This document shows positions 33,643-43,170 of a DNA stretch of 64,000 bases, in pieces; positions within the stretch are counted from its first letter, which is position 1, and every line of letters begins with the position of its first letter. The stretch covers positions 1 through 64,000 of the forward strand of contig QOZQ01000013.1 in the NCBI GenBank assembly GCA_003576695.1, in the 5' to 3' direction. This DNA is from Taklimakanibacter lacteus (GTDB lineage Bacteria > Pseudomonadota > Alphaproteobacteria > Rhizobiales > Aestuariivirgaceae). The notes under the pieces were generated by a model. That model did not search any database. It saw only the letters and a list, made by a program, of their open reading frames with translations, and was not told the origin of the DNA. Made by a program: the position numbers and the translations under genes.

Positions 33643-34928
33643 TCTTTTTCAGGCTCGCCTTCGAAAGCCAGCCCGCGTTCGATCGACTTGTTGCCGAATT
33701 TCTCGCGCAGGCGGTCGATGGCATGCTCGGCCTTGGCGCGGGTGGCGGCGCGTTCGTCGAGACTTGCATCCGCGGCCGTCGGGTCGATCTCGCTCAGCTG
33801 TGATATGCCGACGCCCAGCAGCCGGAACGCCGTGCCGGTCGCCTCGCGCTTGAGCAGCGGCTGTGCCGCCGAGAAGATGCGGTCGGCCAGCAGCGTCGCC
33901 TCGTGGAACGAGGCATTGCGGGTCCTGATCTTGAAGTCGGCCGTCTTCAGCTTGAGCGTCACGGTGCGCCCGGCAAGCCGGTCTTTCTTGGCGCGCCCGG
34001 AGACCTTCTCGCTCATCTGCCACAGAATGCGCTCGAGCGTCTTGTAGTCGCTGAGATCGGCGTCGAAAGTCGTCTCGGCGCTGATGCTTTTCGTATCATC
34101 GTCGGGCGAGACAGTGCGGGCATCCTCGCCGCGCGCCAGATGATAGAGGCGGGCACCCAATACGCCATAGCGGCGCATGAGATCGGTCTTCTCGCGCGTC
34201 TGCAACTGCGCGATCATCGTGATCCCGTCCTTGCCGAGCTCGGCCTGCATCGCCTTGCCGACGCCCCAGATGGCGCCGACCGGCCGGGCCGCCAGGAAGC
34301 CCAGCGTCTCGGCCTTGCCGATGACCGAGAAGCCGCGCGGCTTGTCGAGATCGGACGCCATCTTGGCCAGGAACTTGTTGTGCGACAGGCCGATCGAGAC
34401 GGTGATGCCGATCTGCTTTTCGATATCGAGCGCCAGATAAGCGAGGGAGAAGGCGGCGGTGCGGCCATGCAGCCTTTCCGTTCCCTTGAGATCGAGAAAG
34501 GCTTCATCGATCGACAGCGGCTGGACGAGCGGGGTCAGGTTGAGCATGAGCGCCCGCACCTCGCGCCCGACCGCTGCATATTTCGCCATATTGGGCGCAA
34601 TGACGGTCGCTTCCGGGCAGAGCTTGAGCGCCGTGAACATGGGCATCGCCGACCTGACGCCCTGGATGCGCGCGATATAGCAGCAGGTCGACACGACGCC
34701 GCGGTGCCCGCCACCGACGATGACCGGCTTATCGCGCAGATCGGGATTGTCGCGCTTCTCTATGGCGGCATAGAAGGCATCGCAATCGAGATGGGCGGTG
34801 CTGAGATTGTGCAATTCCGGATGGCGGATCAGGCGCGGCGAACGGCAGGATCGGCAGCGGCGGTCGTCATCGCCCGCGGGCGCGAAACAATCGCGGCAGA
34901 ATCCCCTTGCCGTCTCATCCCTGTGCAT
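33639..34928 (-). CDS. dinB: DNA polymerase IV
   Basis: A 429-residue Y-family translesion polymerase. Catalytic motifs are [16 protein letters not shown] and SIDEAFLDL, with the usual helix-hairpin-helix region ([16 protein letters not shown]). An N-terminal addition of about 45 residues has two CxxC pairs ([15 protein letters not shown]) forming a possible zinc knuckle, as seen in rhizobial DinB proteins. Convergent with eipB. Confidence 0.94.
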   Translation of the reverse strand: MHRDETARGFCRDCFAPAGDDDRRCRSCRSPRLIRHPELHNLSTAHLDCDAFYAAIEKRDNPDLRDKPVIVGGGHRGVVSTCCYIARIQGVRSAMPMFTALKLCPEATVIAPNMAKYAAVGREVRALMLNLTPLVQPLSIDEAFLDLKGTERLHGRTAAFSLAYLALDIEKQIGITVSIGLSHNKFLAKMASDLDKPRGFSVIGKAETLGFLAARPVGAIWGVGKAMQAELGKDGITMIAQLQTREKTDLMRRYGVLGARLYHLARGEDARTVSPDDDTKSISAETTFDADLSDYKTLERILWQMSEKVSGRAKKDRLAGRTVTLKLKTADFKIRTRNASFHEATLLADRIFSAAQPLLKREATGTAFRLLGVGISQLSEIDPTAADASLDERAATRAKAEHAIDRLREKFGNKSIERGLAFEGEPEKD

Positions 34929-35050
34929 GGTGTCATTCTAGCCGTCATCATGGCGTTGCACAGCTGTTCTAAATGGGCTTCACTGCCCGCCGGGACGGAT
35001 TCCGCCGCCAATGTGCCGCAGAACGGGCGGCGAGACCGAGGGAGGAGCCG

Positions 35051-35701
35051 ATGTACAAGCTTTACAATGTGAAGCGCTGGGGCTCGATCGGCGCTCACCT
35101 GGTGCTTGAAGAGCTTGGCGTCCCCTATCAGAATGTCTGGCTGACACCCGAGCAGGTGAGGGCGCCGGAATTCCGCGAGATCAGCCCGCTCGGGCTTATT
35201 CCGGCCCTCGGCCTGCCTGACGGCCGCGCGATCACCGAATCGGCCGCCATTGTCGCCTTCCTCACCGACACGCATCGCGACACCGGCCTGGCGCCGCCCA
35301 TCGGCAGCGACGATCATGCCGTCTATCTGTCCCATCTCGTTTTCATGGCGACCAACCTCTATACCTATATCGACTTTGCCTTTGACTGCCGCAGGCTCGT
35401 CGACGGCGAAGAGCAGAATGCCTTGAGCCGGCGCAAGGCCGAGCAGTACAGCCTGACGCTTTTCGATATCATGGAAGGCAAGCTTGCCGCCGACGGGCCG
35501 TTCCTGCTGGGTGACAATTTCTCCGCCGCCGACATCTATCTCTTCATGCTGACGCTATGGGCCCACCCATCCGAAGAGGCGGTGCTTGAGCGCTGCCCGA
35601 ACATTGCGCGGGTTGCCGCTCACATACGTGCAAGACCGCGCCTCAAGGCGGCCCTCGAAGCGCATGGCGCGCTCGAGATCCGCGCCGACGCAGCGGCATA
35701 G
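35051..35701 (+). CDS. Glutathione S-transferase family protein
   Basis: A 216-residue protein. The N-domain starts MYKLYNVKRWGSIGAHLVLEELG, with NPLG-like ISPLGLIPAL and the glutathione contact ITESAAI; the C-domain includes FLLGDNFSAADIYLFML, the GST N-cap box. A GGAGGAG site precedes the ATG. Unlike the GST at 10829 it lacks the SSWSLRPW motif, so the two are distant. Its stop is directly next to that of the convergent DUF3572 gene. Confidence 0.9.
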   Translation: MYKLYNVKRWGSIGAHLVLEELGVPYQNVWLTPEQVRAPEFREISPLGLIPALGLPDGRAITESAAIVAFLTDTHRDTGLAPPIGSDDHAVYLSHLVFMATNLYTYIDFAFDCRRLVDGEEQNALSRRKAEQYSLTLFDIMEGKLAADGPFLLGDNFSAADIYLFMLTLWAHPSEEAVLERCPNIARVAAHIRARPRLKAALEAHGALEIRADAAA

Positions 35702-35986
35702 TCAGACCTCGTCGATAGGGGCCAGGGCCCGCAGCGCCAGCGCAGGCAGCCGCGGATCGAGGTCATGCTCGGCGCTGAAGGTGAGGAGGAGCGGTTCATC
35801 CTGGAGCAGATGATTGAGGATGCCGGCCAGAAAATCAGGGCTCTGGGCGCCTGCTCCGAGGTCATTGAGGTCGACCCCGGAAAGAGCTAGGAAGCGGTTG
35901 AGCCGGGCGTGGTCGTTCGCCAGAAAGCCTAGTATTTTCAGGGCAATGATCTCGGCCTCGCCGCGTGAAACGCCGGAAGATTTCAT
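35702..35986 (-). CDS. DUF3572-family protein
   Basis: A small protein of 94 residues (103 if it starts at ATG 36013). The sequence SRGEAEIIALKILGFLAND, then LNRFLALSGVDLNDL and FLAGILNHLLQDEPLLLTF, matches a helical family confined to alphaproteobacteria and without known function. It is divergent from divK, and their shared 230-base upstream region contains the possible CtrA sites. Confidence 0.82.
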   Translation of the reverse strand: MKSSGVSRGEAEIIALKILGFLANDHARLNRFLALSGVDLNDLGAGAQSPDFLAGILNHLLQDEPLLLTFSAEHDLDPRLPALALRALAPIDEV

Positions 35987-36005
35987 GGAGGTACCGCTCT
36001 CATTG

Positions 36006-36059
36006 TTAATCAAAAATTTACCACGTTCCTGAGTGCCGTTCTGGTTAAACTGTTAGTTA
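36006..36059 (+). promoter_or_regulatory. two possible CtrA-type sites upstream of divK
   Basis: TTAA-N7-TTTA (36006-36020) and TTAA-N7-GTTA (36045-36059) each differ from the CtrA consensus TTAA-N7-TTAA by one base in the second half-site. Their centres are 39 bp apart. CtrA controls divK in other alphaproteobacteria. Both lie between the DUF3572 gene and divK and could act on either. Confidence 0.45.
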
Positions 36060-36218
36060 CCGAGTTCGGCCACAATTCCCCATAGGGAAATTGGCAGTAT
36101 TTCTCAAACGAAACAGGGAAATCGGTGGGTTGTAGGACAGTCTCGACAAACGACGGAACACACCGACAGGGCGCCAGCCGTGCTACACATACCGGGCAAA
36201 CGAGTGGGAAACGAGCAG

Positions 36219-36614
36219 ATGCTCGCAACAAATGCGGCGCAGGCCAAGACAGTTTTGATTGTTGAGGACAACGAGCTCAATATGAAGCTCTTCAACGATC
36301 TCCTCGAAGCGCATGGCTATCGCGTGCTGCAGACGCGCGACGGCCTGTCGGCGCTCGAAATCGCGCGCCAGCATATGCCCGACCTCATCATCATGGACAT
36401 CCAGCTGCCCGAGGTGTCCGGCATCGAGGTCACCAAGTGGCTCAAGGAAGACGAGGAGCTGCAGAAGATACCCGTCATCGCCGTGACGGCATTCGCCATG
36501 AAGGGTGACGAAGAAAAGATTCGCGAAGGCGGCTGCGAAGCCTACATTTCGAAGCCCATCTCGGTGATGAGCTTCCTCAAGACCGTGGACAGTTTCCTCA
36601 AGAGACCGCAATGA
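36219..36614 (+). CDS. divK: Cell-cycle response regulator DivK
   Basis: A 131-residue single-domain response regulator. The receiver domain covers residues 13-128, with the acidic pair in [11 protein letters not shown], the phosphorylated Asp in [14 protein letters not shown], and Lys in AYISKPISV. In alphaproteobacteria DivK relays between PleC/DivJ kinases and the CtrA pathway. ATG 36219 is chosen; a GTG at 36180 is possible but lacks a site. The stop overlaps the pleD start (ATGA). Confidence 0.96.
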   Translation: MLATNAAQAKTVLIVEDNELNMKLFNDLLEAHGYRVLQTRDGLSALEIARQHMPDLIIMDIQLPEVSGIEVTKWLKEDEELQKIPVIAVTAFAMKGDEEKIREGGCEAYISKPISVMSFLKTVDSFLKRPQ

Positions 36615-37975
36615 CCGCCAGGGTACTGGTCGTCGACGATATTCTGGCGAATGTGCGCCTCCTCGAGGCGAAGCTTTCGGCCGAGTATTTCGATGTGGTC
36701 ACGGCGATGAATGGCATCGATGCGCTCGATTCGATTCAGCGCACGAAACCCGACATCGTCCTTCTCGATGTCATGATGCCCGGCATCGACGGTATCGAGG
36801 TCTGCCGGCAGATCAAGAACAACGCGCAAACTCACCATATTCCCGTGGTCATGGTGACGGCCCTGGATCAGCCCGAAGACCGAGTAAAGGGCCTCGAGGC
36901 GGGGGCCGATGACTTCCTGACCAAGCCGGTGAACGATCTCGCCTTGTTTTGCCGGGTGAAAAGCCTGGTACGGCTCAAGATGCTCACCGATGAGTTGCGC
37001 GCGCGCTCGCCCAATGGCGAAACCGTCAAGCTGATGACCCGTCAGGAGAATGCCGAGCAGCGGCCGGGCAAGGTTTTGGTCATCGACAACCGCGCCGCGG
37101 CCAGCGAACGCACCAAAGCTGCACTTGTCCCGCATCATGAAGTGACGGTCATCGACGATCCACTGACCGCCGTCATGCATGCGGCCGAGACCCGCTATGA
37201 GCTCATCATCATCAATCTCGACATGGACAATGTCGACGGTCTGCGCCTGTGCTCGCAGCTCAAATCACTCGAACGCACCCGCCAGGTGCCCATCCTGATC
37301 GTCGTGGCACCGGACGATCATCAGCGCCTGTTGCGCGCCCTCGACATGGGCGTCAACGACTATCTGATCCGACCGATCGACAAGCAGGAGCTTCTGGCGC
37401 GCGCCAACACCCAGATAAGGCGCTGTCGCTACACCGATCAATTGCGCTCGCATGTGCAGACGACGATGGAGCTGGCCGTCACCGATTCACTGACCGGCCT
37501 CTATAACCGCCGCTATATGGAAAGCCAGACGGCGGCCCTTGTCGAGCATGCGATCAACCGCGGCAAGACGCTCTCCCTCCTGGCGCTCGATGTCGATCAC
37601 TTCAAGTCAGTCAATGACGAGAACGGACATGCGGTCGGCGACCGCGTCTTGCAGGAGCTGGCGTCGCGCCTCAAGCAGGCGATCCGCAACATCGACATGA
37701 TCTGCCGCATCGGTGGCGAGGAGTTCGTGATCGTCCTGCCCAACACCAACGCGGATATAGCGGCCAAGATCGCCGATCGCATGCGCCGCAACATCTCCGG
37801 CAAGCCCTTCAATGTCGGGGCTGACAACGGTCCCCTGACCGTTACGGTCTCGATTGGCGTCGCCACCATCGAGAGCCAGTCCGATACGATGGAAACCGTT
37901 CTGAAGCGGGCGGATGAAGCGCTCTACAGCGCCAAGCGCGGCGGCCGCAATCGCGTCAATTCGACGGCCGCCTGA
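36611..37975 (+). CDS. pleD: Diguanylate cyclase response regulator PleD
   Basis: A 454-residue c-di-GMP synthase. Two receiver domains come first; the first has [17 protein letters not shown] and the second, with [16 protein letters not shown], is an adaptor. The GGDEF domain (about 290-450) has an intact GGEEF active site and a product-inhibition site RNID five residues upstream. It couples cell-cycle phosphorelay to pole development. Cotranscribed and translationally coupled with divK. Confidence 0.96.
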   Translation: MTARVLVVDDILANVRLLEAKLSAEYFDVVTAMNGIDALDSIQRTKPDIVLLDVMMPGIDGIEVCRQIKNNAQTHHIPVVMVTALDQPEDRVKGLEAGADDFLTKPVNDLALFCRVKSLVRLKMLTDELRARSPNGETVKLMTRQENAEQRPGKVLVIDNRAAASERTKAALVPHHEVTVIDDPLTAVMHAAETRYELIIINLDMDNVDGLRLCSQLKSLERTRQVPILIVVAPDDHQRLLRALDMGVNDYLIRPIDKQELLARANTQIRRCRYTDQLRSHVQTTMELAVTDSLTGLYNRRYMESQTAALVEHAINRGKTLSLLALDVDHFKSVNDENGHAVGDRVLQELASRLKQAIRNIDMICRIGGEEFVIVLPNTNADIAAKIADRMRRNISGKPFNVGADNGPLTVTVSIGVATIESQSDTMETVLKRADEALYSAKRGGRNRVNSTAA

Positions 37976-38238
37976 AGACCTTTCGCGAATTTCATTCCTG
38001 GACCGCGGCGCGAAAACAATACCCAAACAGGATTTAAAAGCTATATTTAGGATTTTACGTGTTAAGTGTGTCGTTCTGCATGCGCAGCGGCGAACCCATT
38101 GAACTCTGTGCCAGGACTTCGCAAATGAGGGACGGGGTCCCATCTGGCCCGCAGCGAATTAGCGGTTTTGCGCATTCTGCAACCGTGCTAGCTTCGGATT
38201 CCCTCGGCTGTGACCGAAAAGAAGGAAATAAGCGCTAA

Positions 38239-38484
38239 ATGGCACAGGAAAAACCACAAAATCTGCAGGACACCTTTCTCAATCACGTCCGCAAGCAGAA
38301 GATCCCCGTGACGGTATTTCTCGTCAACGGGGTTAAATTGCAGGGTATTATTACCTGGTTTGACAATTTCTGCGTGTTGCTGCGCCGGGACGGTCTGTCC
38401 CAGCTCGTCTACAAGCACGCCATTTCGACGATCATGCCGGGCGGGCCGATCAGCCTGTTCGACGAGGAAGGCAAGGACGGGTGA
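38239..38484 (+). CDS. hfq: RNA chaperone Hfq
   Basis: An 81-residue Sm-like protein that forms hexamers and pairs small RNAs with mRNAs. Sm1 ([40 protein letters not shown]) and the Sm2 KHAISTI are intact. The C-tail is very short, as usual in alphaproteobacteria. The stop overlaps the hflX start by 4 bases (GTGA). The 263-base gap upstream, after pleD, contains no gene that I can support and presumably carries the promoter. Confidence 0.97.
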   Translation: MAQEKPQNLQDTFLNHVRKQKIPVTVFLVNGVKLQGIITWFDNFCVLLRRDGLSQLVYKHAISTIMPGGPISLFDEEGKDG

Positions 38485-39866
38485 AGTCCACGAGACCGAA
38501 GCATTCTTCCGGGCACGAAGTTCGATTCCAGATTGAGGGGCCTCAGGCCACACGCGCCATTGTCGTTCATGTCGAGCGCAAGGGCAGGGCGGCTGCGTCG
38601 CCTGGCGATCGGGATGCGGGTTCACGCCTGGAAGAGGCCGTCGGTCTGGCGCTCGCCATTGACCTGGAAATTACGGGACAGCTTGTCGTCATGCTGGCCG
38701 AGCCCAGGCCGGCAACATTGCTCGGCCAGGGCAAGGTCGACGAGATCGCCCGTCTGGTGGAGGACACCGAGGCCGATCTTGTCGTCGTCAACGGCACATT
38801 GAGCCCGATCCAGCAGCGCAACCTTGAAAAGGCCTGGAGCGCCAAGGTGCTCGACCGCACCGGCCTCATCCTCGAGATCTTCGGGCGCCGCGCCCGCACC
38901 CGTGAAGGTCTGCTGCAGGTCGAGCTTGCCCATTTGCGGTACCAGAAGAGCCGCCTGGTCAGGTCCTGGACCCACTTGGAACGCCAGCGCGGTGGTTTCG
39001 GCTTCCTCGGCGGCCCCGGTGAGACCCAGCTCGAAGCCGACCGGCGCCTCATCCAGGAGCGCATCTCGCGGCTCGAGAAGCAACTCGATTCAGTGGTGAA
39101 GACCCGCGGCCTGCACCGCTCCGGCCGGGCGCGCGTGCCCTATCCGGTGGTGGCGCTGGTTGGCTATACCAATGCCGGCAAGTCCACCTTGTTCAATGCC
39201 CTCACCAATGCCGGGGTCCTGGCCAAGGACCTGCTCTTCGCCACGCTCGATCCGTCCATGCGCGCGATCTCGCTGCCGCATGGCCGCAAGGCGGTGCTCT
39301 CCGACACGGTCGGCTTCATCTCCGACCTGCCGACGCCGCTCATCGCCGCCTTCCGCGCCACGCTCGAAGAGGTGATCGAGGCCGATGTCATCCTGCATGT
39401 CCGCGATATCAGCCACCCGGAAAGCGAGGCGCAGGCGGCCGATGTCTCAGCCATCCTGACCGAGCTCGGCATTGGCGAGAACCGCCGCGATCACATCATC
39501 GAGGTGTGGAACAAGGTCGACCTCTTGCCCGAAGACGCGCAGGCCATGCGGCGCGCCCAGGTTCTGCGCCAGGATGATTGCGCCGTCGTTTCGGCGCTGA
39601 CCGGCGAAGGCCTTGCCGATCTGCGCGAGCTGATCGAGGAGAAGCTCGGCCGCGGCCTCACCATCTATGAGGCGGTGCTCGACCCCGCCGACGGGCAGGG
39701 CCAAGCCTGGTTTTACGACAAGGGCGAGGTCCTCGGCCGCGAAGAACTCGAGGACGGCAGCGTGGTGCTCACCGTTCGCCTGGGCGCCGACAAGGCACAG
39801 ATCGCCGCCAGTCGTTTCAAGAGCCGGCTGCGCAATACGAGCATTCTGGATCAGGCGGCGGAATAG
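38481..39866 (+). CDS. hflX: GTPase HflX
   Basis: A 461-residue ribosome-binding GTPase involved in rescuing stalled ribosomes. The N-terminal HflX domain ([38 protein letters not shown]) precedes a coiled helix and the G domain, with G1 [10 protein letters not shown]3 DTVGF and G4 NKVDLL. It starts at a GTG overlapping the hfq stop, an arrangement conserved in many proteobacteria. Confidence 0.96.
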   Translation: MKSTRPKHSSGHEVRFQIEGPQATRAIVVHVERKGRAAASPGDRDAGSRLEEAVGLALAIDLEITGQLVVMLAEPRPATLLGQGKVDEIARLVEDTEADLVVVNGTLSPIQQRNLEKAWSAKVLDRTGLILEIFGRRARTREGLLQVELAHLRYQKSRLVRSWTHLERQRGGFGFLGGPGETQLEADRRLIQERISRLEKQLDSVVKTRGLHRSGRARVPYPVVALVGYTNAGKSTLFNALTNAGVLAKDLLFATLDPSMRAISLPHGRKAVLSDTVGFISDLPTPLIAAFRATLEEVIEADVILHVRDISHPESEAQAADVSAILTELGIGENRRDHIIEVWNKVDLLPEDAQAMRRAQVLRQDDCAVVSALTGEGLADLRELIEEKLGRGLTIYEAVLDPADGQGQAWFYDKGEVLGREELEDGSVVLTVRLGADKAQIAASRFKSRLRNTSILDQAAE

Positions 39867-39887
39867 TCTTCTTCAAACGGACTATTC
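39861..39887. terminator. small hairpin over the convergent stops of hflX and mazG
   Basis: GAATAGTC (39861-39868) is an exact inverse of GACTATTC (39880-39887), and the stop codons of both genes lie inside the arms. It may act as a bidirectional end signal; the loop of 11 contains CTTCTTC but there is no proper T run. Confidence 0.35.
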
Positions 39888-40676
39888 GAGCGCCTTGGCT
39901 TCGTCCCACAGCGCATCCATTTCCGCCAGCGATGACTGCTTCGGCGATGAGCCGCGCTTCGCCAGCTCGTTCTCGATATGACGAAAGCGCCGCAGGAATT
40001 TCTCGTTGGCGGCGCGCAGCGCGCGTTCGGGATCGATATCGAGATGCCGGCCCAGATTGGCCGTGGCGAACAAGAGGTCGCCATACTCCGCTTCCTGCCT
40101 GTCGCGCGCCGTTTCCTGCTTCAGCTCGGCGATTTCTTCGTTCATCTTGTCATAGACGAAGTCGACCGACGGCCAGTCGAAGCCAACCTTGGCGGCCTTG
40201 GCCTGCAGTTTGACGGCGCGCGTCATGCCGGGCAGGGCGATGGGCACGCCGTCGAGTATGCCTTCCGGTCCATGGCCGGCCTTTTTCTCGCGCGCTTTCA
40301 TCTCGTCCCAGAAGCCCTTGGCGAGCTTGGCGGAGCGGGCCTGCTCATCGCCGAAGACATGCGGATGGCGGCGCACCATCTTGCGGCAGATGGCCTCGAC
40401 CACATCGTCGAAGGCGAAGCTCTTTTCCTCTGCCGCAAGCTGCGCGTGATAGACGACCTGCAGGAGGAGGTCGCCCAGCTCCTCGCACAGATCGGCCTTA
40501 TTGCCGCGCTCGATCGCATCCGCCACCTCATAGGCTTCCTCGATCGTATAGGGCGCGATGGTCGAGAAATCCTGCTCGAGATCCCAAGGGCAGCCGGTGA
40601 CCGGCGTGCGCAGGGCCGCCATGATGGCTTTCAGCGTATCAATCTGGCGAGGGTCGAGATCGGCGGGATTGGTCAT
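39882..40676 (-). CDS. mazG: Nucleoside triphosphate pyrophosphohydrolase MazG
   Basis: A 264-residue all-alpha NTP pyrophosphatase. Two MazG domains: the first starts RTPVTGCPWDLEQDFSTIAP and has the metal motif EELGDLLLQVVYH; the second has EYGDLLFATANLGRH. It removes aberrant or excess nucleotides. It is of normal length and convergent with hflX. Confidence 0.95.
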   Translation of the reverse strand: MTNPADLDPRQIDTLKAIMAALRTPVTGCPWDLEQDFSTIAPYTIEEAYEVADAIERGNKADLCEELGDLLLQVVYHAQLAAEEKSFAFDDVVEAICRKMVRRHPHVFGDEQARSAKLAKGFWDEMKAREKKAGHGPEGILDGVPIALPGMTRAVKLQAKAAKVGFDWPSVDFVYDKMNEEIAELKQETARDRQEAEYGDLLFATANLGRHLDIDPERALRAANEKFLRRFRHIENELAKRGSSPKQSSLAEMDALWDEAKALE

Positions 40677-40708
40677 GCAAGTACCGGTTCCAAGGCTTGG
40701 GGCAGGGA

Positions 40709-41668
40709 TCAGTCGCCTTCGAATGACGACGTGTATGCCGCAAGCTTAGCTTCCTCCGGCCGGGCTTTCCACCTCTCACCGCGCTGATGCAGGAGCGCCA
40801 GCACGATCATCGCCGCGGTCATTACGGCAATCGCCAGGAACTGCGGGAGGGTTGGATGCTCGCCCAGCACAATCATGCCGGTAAAGGCTGTGGCGATGGG
40901 CACGCAAGGCAGGAACAACGAGGCCATCTGCGGCCCCAGCTGCCGCACCGTATAAGTGTAGAGAAAGATGGCGGCCGCGCCGGCAAGAAATCCCTGAACG
41001 ACGATCTGGATCAGTATCTCAGCTGTCGGAGCGCTATCGAGACCGTTCGGCACGAAGAGATAGATGAAAGGAAGAGGCAGGCAGGAGATGAGGGCGACGG
41101 CGGCGGTGGCCATGGTCGAATCGACCGCCCAGCGGCGCACCAGAATGGCATAGGCCGAGAACATGATCCCCGAGCCGACGAACACCAGATCGCCGAACAA
41201 GCTGTCGGTCTCGTTATTTCCATTGGGCGAGATGAAGAAAAGCAGGCCGGCGATGAGCACTGCTATAGCGATTGCCTGAAAGGGCGAAACCTGTTCCCTG
41301 AAGAAGACGCGCGACAGCAGGAAAGAGAAGAAGACGATCGAAGCCGGGCACAAGGCCGCCGCATGGGTGGCCGGCGCATAGGTCAGGCCCCAGTTGATGA
41401 TCATGGGATAGGGGAGGCCAACGAGAAGAGCGAGCGCCAGAGCGCGCCGCCAGCCGAGCGCCTTCAGTTTGCCGAAACCTGTGCGCCACACAATCGGCAC
41501 GAAGACAATGCCGGCGCCCAGGAACCGCAAGGTGGCGATGTCGGTGGCGGTGAGGTCGGCACGCAGGCTGAAGCGGGCCGCAACGAATTGCACAGCGGTG
41601 ATCGCGACCATTGCCAGGCCGGCGAGGACCGCCAGTTTTCGGCTTGTATCTTGGATTTCGCCGGTCAT
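40709..41668 (-). CDS. DMT-superfamily transporter (EamA)
   Basis: A 319-residue membrane protein with about ten helices in two EamA repeats. It is divergent from an Lrp/AsnC regulator with 140 bases between the starts, a typical arrangement for an amino acid exporter controlled by its neighbour, so amino acid export is a reasonable inference. The intervening DNA is AT-richer than its surroundings, with repeated short ATAGGCTATTTCGCGCTAT-like motifs that could be operator sites. Confidence 0.88.
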   Translation of the reverse strand: MTGEIQDTSRKLAVLAGLAMVAITAVQFVAARFSLRADLTATDIATLRFLGAGIVFVPIVWRTGFGKLKALGWRRALALALLVGLPYPMIINWGLTYAPATHAAALCPASIVFFSFLLSRVFFREQVSPFQAIAIAVLIAGLLFFISPNGNNETDSLFGDLVFVGSGIMFSAYAILVRRWAVDSTMATAAVALISCLPLPFIYLFVPNGLDSAPTAEILIQIVVQGFLAGAAAIFLYTYTVRQLGPQMASLFLPCVPIATAFTGMIVLGEHPTLPQFLAIAVMTAAMIVLALLHQRGERWKARPEEAKLAAYTSSFEGD

Positions 41669-41808
41669 TTTGCACGCAGATGGAAGAGAGCGGTAGGCTT
41701 GGACAAAGATCGCAGGCTATTGCCCTCATCAGCGCGATAAAATAGGCTATTTCGCGCTATCACTTGCGAATATCGCACAATTTCTGCCCAGCTTGCGTGA
41801 GTTTAGAA

Positions 41809-42270
41809 ATGACAGAACTCGATGCGATCGACCGCAATCTCCTGCGGCTGCTGCAAGAGGATGGACGGCGCACCACGCTCGATCTCGCGGCCCGTGTCGG
41901 CCTGTCGCCGACCGGCGCCAGCCAGCGGGTCAAGCGACTGTTCCGCGAGGGTTACATCACCGGTATCAGGGCGGTGCTCAATCCGGCCAAGATCGGCCGC
42001 GGGACCATCGTCTTCATCCAGGTCAGGCTCGATCAGACGACGCCGCAGGTATTCGATCGCTTCGCCGAAGCGGTAGCCAATGCGCCCGAGGTCCTCGAAT
42101 GCCACATGGTCGTCGGCGGTTTCGACTATCTGGTGAAGGCCCGCATCGCCGACATGTCGGTTTTCCAGGATTTCCTGCAGCGGGTCATCCTGCCGCTGCC
42201 CGGCGTGCGCGAAACGCACACTTATACATCGGTTGCCGATGTGAAGCCCGACGCACTTCTGCCAGTATGA
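41809..42270 (+). CDS. Lrp/AsnC-family transcriptional regulator
   Basis: A 153-residue regulator. The N-terminal helix-turn-helix (LDAIDRNLLRLLQEDGRRTT, LAARVGLSPTGASQRVKRL) is followed by a RAM ligand-binding domain (VLECHMVVGGFDYLVKARI, then LPLPGVRETHTYTSVADVK). Such proteins form octamers that sense amino acids. ATG 41809 gives the conserved start; the frame is open to 41764. It likely controls both the divergent exporter and the downstream RidA-GNAT-VOC genes. Confidence 0.92.
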   Translation: MTELDAIDRNLLRLLQEDGRRTTLDLAARVGLSPTGASQRVKRLFREGYITGIRAVLNPAKIGRGTIVFIQVRLDQTTPQVFDRFAEAVANAPEVLECHMVVGGFDYLVKARIADMSVFQDFLQRVILPLPGVRETHTYTSVADVKPDALLPV

Positions 42271-42297
42271 TGGGACACCTCGTTCACAGGAGATCAC

Positions 42298-42690
42298 ATG
42301 AAGAGAGAAATCATCGAAGTGCCGGTGCTGTCGGAAACGGCCCGCAAGCTTGGTGTGCCCTTGTCGCTGGTGACGAAGGGACAGGGGCTTGTCTTCGTGT
42401 CCGGGGCGCCGCCCCTCGATATAAATACAGGAGCGCTGGTGAAGGGAGACATCGAGGTCCAGACCGAGGCATCGCTGACCGCGCTGAAGCATTGCCTGGC
42501 CGCCGCCGGCGCGAGCCCTGAGAACATCCTGATGGTGCGCGTCTATGCCGCCAATGCCGGCTTCTATGGCGCCATCAACCGTGTCTATGCGCGGCACTTT
42601 CCCAAAGATCCACCGGCGCGCACTTTCGTGCCCGTGGCGTCATGGCCGATGGAGTTCGATATCGAGATCGAGGCCGTCGCCGTTGCGTGA
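42298..42690 (+). CDS. RidA-family protein
   Basis: A 130-residue member of the YjgF/UK114 superfamily. Conserved parts: LVFVSGAPPLDINTGALVKG, then LKHCLAAAGASPENILMVRV and the end PPARTFVPVASWPMEFDIEI with the substrate arginine. RidA proteins hydrolyse reactive enamines released in amino acid catabolism. Good AGGAG site. It lies 27 bases after the AsnC-type regulator. Confidence 0.92.
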   Translation: MKREIIEVPVLSETARKLGVPLSLVTKGQGLVFVSGAPPLDINTGALVKGDIEVQTEASLTALKHCLAAAGASPENILMVRVYAANAGFYGAINRVYARHFPKDPPARTFVPVASWPMEFDIEIEAVAVA

Positions 42691-42699
42691 GGAGAGGCC

Positions 42700-43170
42700 A
42701 TGGAGCCCGTGAGTTTGCGTCCTGCGCAAAAAGGCGATGGCGAAGCGCTGTTCGAGGTCACGCGCCGCTCGGTCGCGGCACTGGCGCGCCATCACTACAC
42801 GCAAGAGCAGATCGCCGGCTGGATGGGCGATCGCACGCCCGACTATTGTGAGACCCTCATCGCGCAGGGGCAGGTCGTCGTGGCCGAGTTCAAAGGCACG
42901 ATCATGGGCTTCGTCGATTCAGAGCCCGGTGAAGTGACGCGCCTCTTTCTCCTGCCCGGCGTGGCAGGCTCGGGACTCGGCCGGAAACTGCTCGATATCG
43001 GCATTGCCAATGCGCGCAAGGGCCATTCCGGGCCGATCAAGGTCGAATCGACCATCAATGCGGAAGGCTTCTATCGCCGCCACGGCTTTCGCACCGTGAA
43101 GCGGGGCTATTTCTCGCATGGGCTGGGCGGCGATCCGATCGAGATCATTCATATGGAATTGAGCCCGTGA
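42700..43170 (+). CDS. GNAT-family N-acetyltransferase
   Basis: A 156-residue acetyltransferase. The acetyl-CoA loop lies in RLFLLPGVAGSGLGRKLLD, and the last helix region is GFYRRHGFRTVKRGYF. The layout matches the YafP/ElaA-like branch. The substrate is unknown. The ribosome site is GAGGAGAGG. The stop overlaps the start of the VOC fusion gene by 4 bases. Confidence 0.88.
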   Translation: MEPVSLRPAQKGDGEALFEVTRRSVAALARHHYTQEQIAGWMGDRTPDYCETLIAQGQVVVAEFKGTIMGFVDSEPGEVTRLFLLPGVAGSGLGRKLLDIGIANARKGHSGPIKVESTINAEGFYRRHGFRTVKRGYFSHGLGGDPIEIIHMELSP

